NCBI GenBank assembly: GCA_964017145.1
Contig: OZ024848.1
Span: 2,864,501-2,928,500, forward strand
Origin: Agrocybe praecox
Taxonomy: Eukaryota; Basidiomycota; Agaricomycetes; Agaricales; Agrocybaceae
Reading direction: 5' to 3'
Length of the DNA stretch: 64,000 nt
Below are positions 36,939 through 48,606 of this stretch, in pieces. Position 1 is the stretch's first letter; every line of letters begins with the position of its first letter. Under the pieces are notes generated by a model. The model worked only from the letters and a program-made list of their open reading frames with translations, was not told the origin of the DNA and did not search any database. Made by a program: the position numbers and the translations under genes.

Positions 36939-38808
36939 ATGAACTCGTCAAATTCCAACTTGGCGCCTCTCTTTTCATTCTTGGAGTACACCCTGACGAC
37001 AGTGCAGACGACCTTCGACAAGCTTCCAGGTTCAGCGGTTATCCAGCGCTATGTGAAGAGCTCACATCAAAACGATCCTGGGCGCACGATATTGGAACTT
37101 ATCCTCGTGGTCTTTGCCATTCGCACCTTGTTACAGTCAAGGACCCGCGCAGACAGGAGTGGGAAACACTTCATCCAGTTCAGCGAAAAGGTAGCGTATT
37201 TTACAAACGAAGAGCCTACGTGAAACTGATATCTCGTCCTAGGAAATCGATGAGCTGGTGGACGAATGGACTCCTGAACCTCTGGCTCAACCGCTACCTC
37301 CCTCGGAGGCTGCTGACCTGGCCGCAGTTCCCATCATTTCAGGCGCGAACGGGCCCAAGCCCAAACTGCTCGCTACAGGCAAGACAGCGACGAACCTGGC
37401 CAGCTTCAACTTTGCAGGACTTCAAGGAAACGAACACATCAAACAGCTTGCTATCGACACGCTTCGCAAGTATGGTTTGGGCAGCTGCGGCCCTCCTGGT
37501 TTCTACGGCACTCTCGGTAATTCCTGCTTGCCTTTCATCATGCTTTACTCAAGGTACTCATGCACTGCCCCTTGTTAGATGTACACATGGACTTGGAAAA
37601 TGATATCGCTGACTTCTTGGGCACGGAGGCCGCTATATTGTATTCCCAAGGATTTTCAACCGTCTCCTCTGTCATTCCGGCATTCTGTAAACGCGGTGAC
37701 ATAATTGTTGCTGACCGGTCGGTCAACTTTGCTATCCAAAAGGGTATTCAAATTTCGCGTTCTACCGTCCGCTGGTTCGACCACAATGATTTGAAGAGCT
37801 TGGAAGATGTCCTTATTAGCGTCGAGAAGGAAAGGAAGAAGAGACGCGGTCCCTTGACCAGGCGGTTCATTGTCACGGAGGGTATTTTCCAAAAGGATGG
37901 TGCTATGGTTGACCTGCCCAAACTTGTTGGTATTATTTTATTGTCGTTTGAATAGTTTCTGACCGCGTTCTTTTCAGATTGAACTCAAATACAAATACAA
38001 GTACCGTTTGATCTTGGACGAGTCCTACTCCTTTGGCTCCGTCGGTAGGACAGGTCGTGGTTTGACTGAACTGTACAATGTTCCCGTATGTTTTCCCGCC
38101 TTATTCATGATAGGGTAAAATGCTAACATATCTATTTATCAGGCCTCCAAAGTCGACATGCTCCTTGGTTCCTGTGCTACCGGTCTCGCTGCTGCGGGAG
38201 GATTCTGCGCCGGCTCACGAAATGTAGTCGACCATCAACGCATCAACGGCCCTTCTTTCGTATTCTCCGCCTCCATGCCTGCTCTCCTAGCTGTCAGCGC
38301 CTCGGAAGGCATCAACATCATCCGCAACACCCCCTCCATCTTTGAGACTCTCCAGGAGAACGTGCGCGCCGCTCGTGCGATCCTTGACCGCGTCGACTGC
38401 ATCACTATCCCATCGCACCCCGCCTCTCCCGTCATCCACATCTACGTCAAGCAGCAGTACCCCGCGCTTCTCTCGCCTGCGCCCATGTCTGCTTCTTTAT
38501 CCTCCTCATCCGGGTCTTCTTCTTCGAAACACCACCATGCGCTGCATTCTGCGAAAGATGTCGCTAGGGAATCGGCGCGCGCTTCGGAGTTTTATGCCGA
38601 GGAGCGGCTGTTGCAGGAGGTGGTGGAGGAGACTCTGGCGCAGGGTGTTATTGTTACGAGGGCGAAGAGGCTTGTGGGTCAGGAGATTGTTGAGCCGAGG
38701 CCGAGCATTAGGCTTGCGCTGACTAGTGCGTTGACGAAGAAGGAGACGGAGAAGGCTGTTGCGGTGTTGAAAGGCGCTTTAGTGAAGGTGTTGAGTAAGA
38801 GGAGGTAG
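36939..38808 (+). CDS. LCB1: serine palmitoyltransferase subunit 1 (LCB1)
   Basis: Starts [20 protein letters not shown]; one N-terminal membrane segment is near residues 48-60 ([15 protein letters not shown]). The PLP-fold type I aminotransferase domain follows: [74 protein letters not shown]. At the position of the PLP lysine in LCB2 it has [12 protein letters not shown], without Lys, as expected for the non-catalytic LCB1 partner. With LCB2 it forms the ER enzyme that condenses serine with palmitoyl-CoA, the first step of sphingolipid synthesis. Five exons; introns near 37192, 37516, 37927 and 38083. A Ser/His-rich insertion ([13 protein letters not shown]) lies near the C-terminus, which ends VKVLSKRR. 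The 3' end of this gene is duplicated downstream at 43548. Confidence 0.95.
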
Positions 38809-39390
38809 ACGACGAGGACGATGATGATGGTAATGACTCTTAGGACTAGCACGCGCACCTTGGGAATTTCCCGTTTTTTTATGTTGGGAATAATCTTTTT
38901 TAATGATATCTAAGTATCTACTATCTAGATAGAGCTGTAGAGATACTAGTATGTAGTCTAATGTTTTATTTTGGTTTTGGTTTTGTCTGTTTTTTTGTCG
39001 TGTCCTTACTAGCTATACTTCATGAACTTGGATGAGCATGCAGGTATACCCATCACTTTTGGATTGGGAGAAATTTGGTTTTTGCTTGTTTGTGAAAGTC
39101 TAGAGAAGTTTGTGGTGAGTCGATGATGGCTCCCGGGCGCCTGATTTTGATGTGTCCCTTACGTACTTGCTTGAGTAAATTTGGAGAAAGTGGATACTTA
39201 CGCAAGTCGACTAGCCATTTTGGACGAATAACGAACGAACGAATGAACGTTATTTTTGGTTCTGGTGAGAATTTAGAAAGAAAGAACCAAAAGGCTCCAA
39301 AGGTTTTTTTAAACGACTTGTAATGATGGAATATAATATCAGTCCCCAAATGGGTTGCACGAATGTCATCTCCATCTCAACGATACGGAT
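38740..39390. repeat. tandem array unit 1 (LCB1 tail plus left segment)
   Basis: Starts in the last codons of LCB1 (GAGACGGAGAAGGCTGTTGC) and continues with the left segment (TTTGGTTTTTGCTTG, GACTAGCCATTTTGGACGAA, CAACGATACGGAT). The same blocks recur at 41300-41680 and 43548-44100. Beyond 39390 homology stops where the multi-pass membrane gene begins. Confidence 0.8.
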
Positions 39391-39428
39391 ACGTGATAAC
39401 TAAGTGTATATCCCGTACCGTATATATG

Positions 39429-40731
39429 TTAGACTTCTTCAGTAGGATTTCGGATGTTTGTGGCATCAAGAAGTACTTCTTGAATCTCAGAGCTGTTGTG
39501 ATTTTGAGAAGCGGCTGCAAAGGCACTAAGGATGTTATCATTTTGTTCTGAGCTTGGCACATTGGTTGAGAACTCCTCGGTTGAATTCTTCTTTGTCAAT
39601 TCGAGACGGACAACCATGAGGGTCGGTGCAAATGCCTATTAAATCGATTCAGGGTGATCAGAAAGGCTCCGCAAGGTGATTCATAATCCACTTACGGTTG
39701 TGACAGACATGACTGCATTGATATATGCTCCTGCATTGAAGACTCCAGATACTGCAGACGCCGAAATGGTGGGGCTACTACTGACGAACCAAGTGATTGC
39801 TGCCATCAATGTTGAGCAGGAATATAAGGCGGACGACTCTATCGTTATTTCAACGATGTTCTTGTATTTTCTTCTATCCTTGTGATTTGCGGTTGTTGAG
39901 GAGTAGACCCTGATGCCAATTGCAAGCGAGACGATTATATTTGTTGCAGCTGTAACACACTGGCTAGTCGCATACAGGATGTTTGACTGCTGCCCTAATT
40001 GATCTGTCTGATATCTCAGTGGGACTACGAGATACAGAAAATTCGTGATAATAACCGCAATAGTCATCACTGTAAAACTATATCAATGTACAATTTGGAA
40101 TCTACAGAGAGACTGGAATTACCAATTTCAACGATATAAATACCCAGAAATGCAAGTGCGACGTATTTCCGGTGACAAAAAAGTTTCCAGGAGCGCCATA
40201 TCTAGTTTTTTTGTCAGCAAGATGAAGTAATACAGCTCATACGATATTTACCAGCAAACCATCGGCAAGAACCTGACCTAATCCTACTAATATTGTGGTT
40301 GTGATATCTACCGCCGGGGTAGCCGGGTTAAACACGCTCAAAGAAAAGATATCATATCTAGTGTTGGCCCCTCCTCCCGCAAAGCAGGTAGCTGCATAAA
40401 TCCATTCAATGATCAGGTTGCCAAGAGTGCAACCAAACAGTCCTGCAAGAACAATAATAACCACTCGTTGACATGGCTGGGACCTGTGTGCTGTATTTTG
40501 ATTAGCATTTCATGCCTTCTTTATGCAGTCTGCCCTCACAATAAATTCGCAATGTTATCAAATAAAGCCCAATATATGCTCCTATGTATAGTTCAGCCAC
40601 GTTACGTCGTATAAAGGCAGTAAGGCTCACTTACCTGCAAGAAATTGAAACAACAATGTTGAATTTAAGTTTGTGCTAATAAGGGATTTTTGAAATGATA
40701 TGGGGTAGGCGTCATTGCCATGGGAAGACAT
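39429..40731 (-). CDS. multi-pass membrane protein, basidiomycete family of unknown function
   Basis: Starts MSSHGNDAYPISFQKSLIST at 40731. Successive hydrophobic exons follow: GAYIGLYLITLRIY, VIIVLAGLFGCTLGNLIIEW, ITTTILVGLGQVLADGLLV, MTIAVIITNFLYLVVPL, CVTAATNIIVSLAIGIRVY and NAGAYINAVMSVTT. The last exon, after a GTAAGT intron at about 39695, is AFAPTLMVVRLELTKKNSTE, ending TEEV at 39429. This six- or seven-helix architecture ending in '[AG]-[IF]-A-P-T-L-[IM]-[IV]-V-R' is common in large agaricomycete families with no assigned function. It is probably a plasma- or endomembrane protein. It sits between two blocks of the tandem array and shares no sequence with them, so it was inserted or retained when the neighbouring unit was deleted. 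Confidence 0.7.
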
Positions 40732-41189
40732 AATGTAATGTGGTGCTGTAATACCTGAAGTCAATTAGTCACTGCCTTTAAGTACTATTATGAGCCTCGT
40801 CTATTCCGAGGGCTTAAATCAAGTTATACGCTTCGATATCATGATGGTGTTGGCCCATGATATTAAGACTTCTAGTAGGCATCCATATCATATACTTAAT
40901 GCCCGGCACCATCTTATTCTTAAGAGACATCAGCAGATCTATTCAGTCGCACGTTGATTCCGATATTAATGGAGAAGGAACTTGAGGATCCCAAACAGGC
41001 GAAGCATATACATCATTGATCAACGTTCAACACCAGTTCATTCAACGAATGGGTCCCCACATGCACCCCAATTCGCAAGCAATACATCTCACCTAGGAAG
41101 CGCCAGATCCCCAAGCTCGTGAATGATCGACGGACGTTTCCAGCCGCTCTGATAATCAATTAAAGCCCGCATGAAATGTATCTTTCAAA

Positions 41190-41299
41190 ACGCAAGAAAA
41201 ACTCATGCCCTTGTGTCAGTATCACTTCTGTCAACTTACATAACGGTGCTAAAAAATTGCCTTCAGTGAGGAAAAACGAACATGACATTTTCGGTTAGA
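41190..41299. repeat. solo copy of array block R
   Basis: About 110 bp containing CACTTCTGTCAACTTACATA (at 41223) and the flanking AAGAAAAACTCATGCCC and TTCGGTTAGAC. The same block occurs at 42541-42658 and 45000-45113. Unlike those, this copy is followed directly by the left segment of the next unit, with no CFEM gene. Confidence 0.85.
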
Positions 41300-43539
41300 C
41301 GTTTGGTTTTTGCTTGTGTGTGTGAGAGAGGGAGGGAGCATATGTACTGATTGATCAATGAAGTTTGTGATTAGTCTATGATATGATGGCTCACGGGCGC
41401 TTGATTCTGTTTTGTTTGATGTGTTCTTTACGTATTGCTTTGAGAGTAAATTTGAGAAAGTGGATACTTACGGAAGTCGACTAGCCATTTTGGACGAACA
41501 AAGGCTCCAAAAGGTTTTTTTAAAACGACTTGTAATGATGGAATATGATATTAGTCTCCAAGCGGGTCCCGCGAATGTTTTGAGAGCTCGATTGATCTGT
41601 ATGTAGCCTTATGTGGCTCTATGGACGTGTGTTCTACTACTCACCCCTCATCTTCATCTCAACGATACGGATCCGGATAGGATAGTACCTACATGCATGC
41701 GTACCCATGAGGCTCGAGTGGGCGTCGTCCATGATGTCCGTGTCCATGTCCATGTCATTATTATCATAAGGAAATCCTACACAAATTACACGGGGATCAA
41801 AAGTTAAAAGTTAAACGACCAGGTTGAGTTCAACAAGAAAGGTTCATAAACCTCGTAAGCGCAGGGATTCTGAATCACAAGCAATGTGTGTGTGGGTAAT
41901 GGTAGGTGCCCGTGCTGTGTATTTTTGGTATGGTATGAATTATGATACCGGCCGCCGTGTGGGCGTTGTAACTTGTAACTTGGAACTTGGAAGTCGAACC
42001 CTTTCGGGAGAACTGTTAAGACGGTGAGAACGCGGAGCCTGAGGTGCATGGGAGTTTAATGTCATGTGTATGTACATTCACCTCCATATTCGTCTGGTAT
42101 TGCTATAGACTTGGACTTAGTATACTTGGTCGTAAATGAGGCTTGGTCTTCTTATCCACATCCACACCCACATCCATTAACTAACTGCAATGTATTCTAT
42201 CATTAAAGTACGAAGTCGATGATGTCGACAAGTGGGTAAGTCGGTAGATGAGCAAATGGACTATGTGGTATCACTGTCAGCGAGTCGACTTGCAAGTTGC
42301 GACGCGACGCGGAAGTATTTTTTTTGGGGGGAAGTTGGAAGGGGTTTTTATGACCTGAGGTTTTGGGGTGGATTTCTTGGGAAGTTGGAAATGAAGATCT
42401 GTGATTCTTGGAGTCGGTCGGAGTCGGTGGGAATCTGGAGACTTGGAAAGGAGACAAGAGACAAGGTTCGAATGTATTCCAACATGATATCAGATGTTTA
42501 TATAAGTTCCAGAAAATACCCGCATCAACTTTATCTTTTAAAAGGCAAGAAAAATTCATGCCCTCGTGTCAGTGTCACTTCTGTCAACTTACATAACGGC
42601 CGGCGCCTAAAGTTTGCCTTCAGTGAGAAAGAAACGAACATGAACATTTTTGGTTAGACCGATAAGTGATACTGTCTACTGTGTACCCCTTGTGATTGAT
42701 TGATTGATGTACGGATAAATATAATACGTGAACGATAACGTTAAGAAATACATATGCAGTGCAAGTGTGGGTATGTGTGTGGGTATGAAGCAGCAAAACG
42801 TTCGCGAAGAGTAAAAAAGTAGTACGAATGGGGGGGTATGTACGATGAAAGCGACGAATGAGGGGCTTTAGAGGGCAAGAGCGACAAGACCAGCTGCGAG
42901 TACGCCGAAGAGCGTGTTGGCGTGCGCGGTGTTGACGGATGAAGGGGTGGAGGATGTGGCGGGTGCAGCAGTGTTGCTTGCGCTTGTGCTAAGGTTGGTG
43001 GCGGTAGCGTTGGCTGAAACGCTGGCCCCGGAAGCAGCAGCACTAGTGGAGGGGAGAGCAGGAGTCGAGGTCAAAGTGACGCCCTGTATGAATGATGTAA
43101 GAAGGAGCTTAAGAAGAAAGAATAATGGGACACGTACGACTTTGAGGCAGTTGGACTTTGAGGCATCGAGCGCGGTTTGGAGGTCAGCACCTTTGCAGGT
43201 TGCGAAGACACAGGTGGTGGTGCTGGCGACGAATTTGGAGCTCTCGCAAAGAATTTTGTGTCAGGGGGATTGCAACCGTCAAAGTCGGATTGAAGAGCGC
43301 AGGTTGTGACACAAGCTGTATGTATAATAATTAGTTTTTGGTGAGGACAACGGTAATAACGAAAGATATACCGGGCAGATCCTGACGAGTAAGGAGAGAA
43401 AAGGCGGATGCGGAAGCAGCAGCGCTGAAAAGGGCAATGGCGATGGTGGAGAAATGCATTAGAGCTTTTTAGAGTAGTGAAGCAAAGTAACTCGCAGAGG
43501 AACTGTGGAAACCGAACCTCTGATCACGCCCTTTTATTA
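41300..43539. repeat. tandem array unit 2 (contains CFEM copy A)
   Basis: Left segment (41300-41680), middle with CTTATGTGGCTCT and TTTCGGGAGAACT landmarks, block R (42541-42658), GATTGATTGATTGATG, then CFEM copy A and its upstream region. Unit 3 repeats this order with scattered substitutions and small indels. The minus-strand frame at 42203-42559 is the counterpart of one at 44533-45018 but diverges as non-coding DNA would. Confidence 0.85.
42868..43459 (-). pseudogene. CFEM GPI-anchored protein, copy A (frameshifted)
   Basis: Three exons parallel to copy B: MHFSTIAIALFSAAASASAF (signal peptide), SLLTRQDLPA, CVTTCALQSDFDGCNPPDTK, then a one-base deletion near 43252 relative to copy B. Where B reads DTKCLCDSAK, A reads DTKFFARAPN, so the CxC pair and all later cysteines are lost, and a TGA follows early in exon 3. 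The third exon still encodes, in the old frame, the Ser/Thr-rich linker and GPI-type tail (NTLFGVLAAGLVALAL), showing recent decay. The TATA-like box is also altered (AATAAAAG). A sequencing error could mimic the deletion, but the TATA change is independent. Confidence 0.8.
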
Positions 43540-45367
43540 AGTCATTCCTGGAGACGGAGACGGAGACGGCTGTTATGGTGTTGAAAGGTGCCATGATGAA
43601 GTTGTCGAGTAAGAGGAGGTAGACGATGATGAAGACGATGATGATGATGGACTAGTATCCAGTTGTTTTTTTCAATGTCGAGACTAATAATTTGTTAATG
43701 ATACGAGAGATCCGATCGAGGGAGCGCGCGTACTGATCGATGAAGTTTGTGGTTAGTCTATGATGGCTTGATCACGGGCGCCTGATTTTGTTTTCGGATG
43801 TGTTCTTTACATACGTATGTCATAAGTGCTTAATACGGAAGTTGACTAGCCGTTTTGGACGAACGAACGAAACGAAAGATGGAATATCATGTATTAGTCT
43901 CGGGGGTTGCATCTACTGCCACGCCGAATGGTTTGAGCCTCGGTCGACGACCATTGATCATGATCAGTGCTATTGGTGCTATTGAACGTTTGAACTGCCA
44001 GTGTCACTGTATGTAGCCTTATGTGGCTCTTAGAATGAACATGTATTCTAGTAGTAAGTAGTACTACTCACCGGCACCCCTTATCTCATCCTGATGATAC
44101 GGATACAGATGCATGGCCCTAGGAGTGGGCGCCGGTATGTTAAAAATTGATCGACATGTAGTCTGTGTCTGTGTCATTAAGGAGGACTAAACGGAGATCA
44201 AAGTTCAAGGTTCAAGGTTCAATAAGGTTCATATATAAGCGCAAGGTTCATGGCAGGGATTCGAATTTCACAAGCAAAGTGTGTGGGTGGTGGGTATTTC
44301 GATATGATACCCGGCCGCCGTGTTGGCGTTGTAACTTGTAACTTGTGGGTTGAACCCGAACCCGAACCCTTTCGGGAGAACTAGTGTTAAGCTGACGGTG
44401 ACCGGTGATCATGAGGAGTTAGAATGCATGCGTGGGAGTCGAATATCATGTGTGTGTGTATATGTATCTATGTGCATTCACCTCCCTATTCGATCGAAGT
44501 TCGAACGGAGTCTGATGTTGCTATGGACTTACTTACTTGGTTATGGTTGGTTGGTTTTCTTCATCCATAGGGTACCCACATCCACATCCATCAACGAACG
44601 GCGGTGTAGGTATTCTGTCATCGGAGTACGGAGTCGATGATGTTGACAAGTGGGTAGGTGAGTAGGTGAACAAGTGGACTATGGAATCTGGATGCACCAC
44701 TGTCAGCGAGCCGATTCGTGACGCCACGCGGAAGTATTTTTTTTTGGGAGGGGAAGTTGGAATGGTTTTGGTTTTTTGGAGTTGAGATGGATATCTCGAT
44801 TGAGATTCGAAGTTGGAATGAAGATCAATGTCAAAAGTTTGCTTGGGATTCTCCAAGTTAGAGTTAGTCGGGGTCGGTGGGAATCTCAGGGAGACTTGGA
44901 GAAGAGACGAGAGATAAGATAAACAAGGTTTGAAATGTATATATTCCAATGATATCAGACGTTTCTTCCAGAAGATCCCCGCATCAAATTTATCTCTTAA
45001 AAGGCAAGAAAAACCCATGCCCTTGTGTCAGCGTCACTTCTGTCAACTTACATAACGGCGCCAAAAAGTTGCCTTTTGAGAGAAAACGAACATGAACATT
45101 TTCGGTTAGACCGATAAGTGATACTGTGTGCCCTCTGTGATTGATTGATTGATGAATACAATACGATACGTGAACGATAAGGTTAAGAAATATATATATG
45201 CAGTGCGAGTGTGTGTATGTGTGTGTGGGTATGAAGCAGCAAAACGCTCGCGCCTTGCCCCTGGGTATCAGGGTGCGGTATTATCGTCGAAAAAAGGTGT
45301 ATCCAACCAAAGAGCGAGAAAGTAGTACGAATGGGGGGTATGTACGATAAAGCGACGAGTGATGGGC

Positions 45368-45990
45368 TCAGAGGGCAAGAGCGACAAGACCAACTGCGAG
45401 TGCGCCGAAGAGTGTGTTGGCGTGCGCGGTGTTGGCGGATGAGGGGGCGGATGAGGTGGCGGGTGCAGCGGTGTTGCTTGCACTTGTGCTAGGGCTGGTG
45501 GCGGTAGAGTTGGCTGGGCTGGTACCGGTAGCGCTGGCTGAGACGCTGGCTCCGGAGGAAGAGGAAACACCAGCACTGGTGGAAGAGACAGCAGGAGTCG
45601 AGGTCAAGGTAACACCCTGTATGAATATGTAAGAAGAAGATTGAGAAGAAAGAAGAACAAAACACGTACGACTTTGAGGCAGTTGGACTTTGAGGCGTCG
45701 AGGGCGGTTTGGAGGTCAGCACCCTGGCAGGTTGCGAAGACGCAGGTGGTGGTGCTGGCAACGAATTTGGCGCTGTCGCAAAGACATTTTGTGTCACTGG
45801 GACTGCAGCCGTCAAAGTCGGCCTGCATAGCGCAGGTTTGGACACAACCTGGATGATATATTAGTTTGTGATGAGGACAACAGCAAGAACAAAAAAACTT
45901 ACTGGGCAAATCCTGACGAGCAACGAGCGAAAAGGCGGATGCGGAAGCAGCAGCGCCGAAAAGGGCAAAGGCGATGGTGGAGAAATGCAT
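45368..45990 (-). CDS. CFEM-domain GPI-anchored surface protein, copy B (intact)
   Basis: Three exons: a signal peptide MHFSTIAFALFGAAASASAF with the sequence SLVARQDLPS after it; the CFEM domain CVQTCAMQADFDGCSPSDTK, CLCDSAKFVASTTTCVFATC, LDASKSNC; then a Ser/Thr/Ala-rich stalk and a C-terminal hydrophobic tail NTLFGALAVGLVALAL typical of a GPI-attachment signal. All eight CFEM cysteines are present. The Asp of SPSDTKCLC sits where the axial haem-iron ligand lies in haem-binding CFEM proteins such as Candida Csa2. The family serves haem/iron capture, adhesion or wall structure; which applies here is unknown. About 170 residues. Introns at about 45900-45849 and 45669-45616 join in phase. Confidence 0.9.
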
Positions 45991-46062
45991 TATAGCTTTT
46001 AAGATATGTAAAGCAAAGTAACTCGAAGAGGAACTGAAGGGAAACCCGAACCAGATCACGCC

Positions 46063-46070
46063 CTTTTATA
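46063..46070 (-). promoter_or_regulatory. TATA box of CFEM copy B
   Basis: The minus strand reads TATAAAAG, 73-80 bp upstream of the ATG, followed by GGGCGTGATC that is conserved in copy A. The matching site in copy A (43531-43538) reads AATAAAAG. Confidence 0.55.
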
Positions 46071-46360
46071 AGAGCCATGTCCTGTCAGCCCATGTGAACC
46101 TGATACGTAAATAGAACAATGTACAGGGACGAATAATGGGAAACGCTATTCAAGCACAAAGGCACAAAGGGGTTTCCTTATTTGGCTTTCAATACACTCT
46201 ATTTGGTTTCACTCCCCATCAAACAATATCGGCCATCTCCGGCAGGACTGGACAGAACTCAAGCCACCTGAACCTTACTTTGTTTACACAACAGAACAGG
46301 CACCAAACAACCGGATATTGGCTGCACGACTTTGCTCATCGACCCCGACATCCTCAAGAC

Positions 46361-46970
46361 ATGGTAAGTGAACCCTTGATCCTACGTCCTCCGTTTGTTA
46401 TTCTGACTAGCTTGTTGCCAGGCACCTACCGCAACCAAGAAAAAGGTTCGTTTATAGGGGGAAACAAAGTTCACAAATTTCGACTAAATCTCGAAATGAT
46501 CAGACAGGCGGCAAGACTCGCTCTGCGCTCCAGGATGTCGTGACACGGGAGTACACCATCCATCTCCACAAGCGCGTCCACGGCCGTTCCTTCAAAAAGC
46601 GCGCCCCTTGGGCCGTCAAATCCGTCATCGACTTTGCACAGAAGACCATGGGCACCGCCGATGTCCGTCTTGATCCTAAACTCAACCAGGCTGTCTGGGC
46701 ACAGGGAATCAAGACCGTTCCCCATCGTCTACGAGTCAAGCTTGAGAGTGCGTTCTTGTGGAATATGGCAATATCCACGAGTTTCTAATGCCGAATTTAA
46801 TCTATAGGAAAACGTAACGACGACGAGGGTGCTAAGGAGAAGCTCTACACATACGTTACCCATGTTCCCGTTGCGTCCTTCAAGGTGCGTCGTTATAAGA
46901 TTTTACCCTATCGGCGTCTTTTCATCATTAACTATAGGGTCTGCAAAACGTCACTGTCGATGCGGAGTAA
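46361..46970 (+). CDS. RPL31: 60S ribosomal protein eL31
   Basis: The start codon ATG (46361-46363) is immediately followed by an intron (GTAAGTG...GCCAG). The next exons give [106 protein letters not shown] and [10 protein letters not shown], with stop TAA 46968-46970. The family motifs and the 120-residue length fit eL31, a large-subunit protein at the exit-tunnel rim. Five exons. Isolating the ATG in its own exon is a recurrent architecture in fungal ribosomal protein genes. An exon-like stretch near 47312-47384 could belong to an alternative 3' end. Confidence 0.95.
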
Positions 46971-48606
46971 TTTGTCGGTTATATCCCAGTCGCCTTGTCT
47001 TGTTTTCCATCGTCTGTCCGTCTGTCTTACGCCCACACCCCATGCAATCATATGCTTTCACATGTGCCACACTATTATGCCTTGGGAGAATATCAAAAAT
47101 GCACTTCTGTTTTTATGAGATGCGACAATGTCGAGATGTATTCCTTTCTTTTCTTTCGTGGAAGCACCTTGGCTGGTTGCAATGTATATTGTGTTTTTTC
47201 GACATTTGTTGGGTCCGAATCTTGTTCCTGCTGCTGTTTTCTGGATCCTTGGATTTCGTTCATGTCAGTTTCTACTAATTGCGAACTTTTTATTTATTTT
47301 TAACCTTTAGAAAAACGACGATGTCAACCCGAACTCTCTAGGTCCTGGCCAGGGCCCACTTTACCATCTAAAGATCTATGATTAAGGAAGGAAGGAAGAT
47401 GCGAAGGAAGGAGTGAAGACGATCAACATGGACAGTCGTTATTCGTCGTGATCAGAAACATCCAGCAAACCCACCCATTCCAGTGCAGAGGAGAGGGGCT
47501 TGAATACATGGCTTGGAAATGAATCCAATGACGACGTCACGCGGCTTGTACTCTTTGGACGCGAACATTATGTTGTTGAGTCTTGAGCTTGAAAAGCTGG
47601 AAACTAGAATTCTTCTCCTCGTCATCCCGGCCTACGAAAGAGGTCCGTCGGTGTCCTGCGGGCAGGCGGGCGCGTATAAAACCAACGGTCCTCATTGTAT
47701 CTGGGAGATCGGCGGAACCTTCCACATTTCTCTTTTTTTTTTTCGCGATTCATAATCAAACATAATCAAAGCAACCCCCCCTCAGAAGAAAATACCCAAG
47801 AAAAATAAATAAAAATCATATCTTCTGAAATTCGTTGGGACTAATAAGTAGGATAATAGGATAGATTACGAGGACGGTTTTGGGTGGCGACGGCGATATA
47901 TGTATTGTACAATTGCTCAGCCTCGGCAATACGTCGGTACCCCTACCAATCAATCCATTCCATACACACTATCCATGTATAAAGAGCGCAGATGGAAACT
48001 GTGAGCACATTGCGTCCTGAATATACATTGCCCAGAATGACGATGGATGGAAAGGTTGGGCGGGGAAGTCGAGAGACCGATGAACCGAAAACAGTAAGAA
48101 AAATAAAGAAAGAATATCAAAAATTCAAAAGAGGGTAAAAGAGAGGGTTGTCAAGGTGGTTGGTGTAGGCGGCAGCGGGAAAAGAACGGGAAACCGAAAT
48201 GTAAAAGAAATTCAAAATGACAGAAATCAAACCTCAAACCTCGGACCTCGAAGCTCCCAAAGAAAAGGAAGGAAGGAAAGAAGAAAAAAAGGAAAGGAAT
48301 CAATGTCTAGTGCTAGTGCTATTTGTGGTGATGCAAAGAGAGAAAGAGAGATGAAAAATTAATAATACGGTTTCCATGACTGTCCTGTGTTTTTTCGAGT
48401 GTGTTTAGATCGTCTGCCTGTCTGAGTCGTCGCTCCTCTGTCCTTTCGTTCGTTTTGACGATGACGACAACTGCGTTTGCGTTGTTCTGCAATTCTTCAA
48501 CTTCTCCCGTCATACATGGACGACGACGACACACACATCGTCGTCGCCCAGATATTAAGAATAAGAGAAAGAAAGAAAAAAGTGTCCATTAGATTAGATT
48601 GTGTGA
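46971..48606. other. 3' flank of eL31 and region before the SGNH gene end
   Basis: Mostly T-rich then A/G-rich DNA. At 47312-47384 an acceptor (TTTAG) is followed by an open stretch reading KNDDVNPNSLGPGQGPLYHL then KIYD and a stop; its parent gene is unknown. A (GGAAGGAA)n tract lies near 47385. No other support for coding. Confidence 0.45.

Larger units (their letters stand above)
43540..46075. repeat. tandem array unit 3 (LCB1 tail copy plus CFEM copy B)
   Basis: Begins with a copy of the LCB1 3' end at about 43548-43650 (GGTGTTGAAAGGTGCC, then AGTAAGAGGAGGTAGACGA, including the LCB1 stop codon). The left segment follows from about 43735, then the middle, block R (45000-45113) and CFEM copy B with its promoter. 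The spacing to unit 2 is about 2.4-2.5 kb. Confidence 0.85.

Noticed and set aside
38342..38722. 126-residue plus-strand frame inside LCB1
   Set aside because: Out-of-frame shadow of the LCB1 last exon; Arg/Ser-rich composition comes from the GC-rich codons there.
42203..45018. Paired minus-strand frames at 42203-42559 and 44533-45018 sharing FSCLL-DK-DAGIFW
   Set aside because: Similarity is explained by the tandem duplication; downstream they diverge by indels that do not respect frame, so coding is unlikely.
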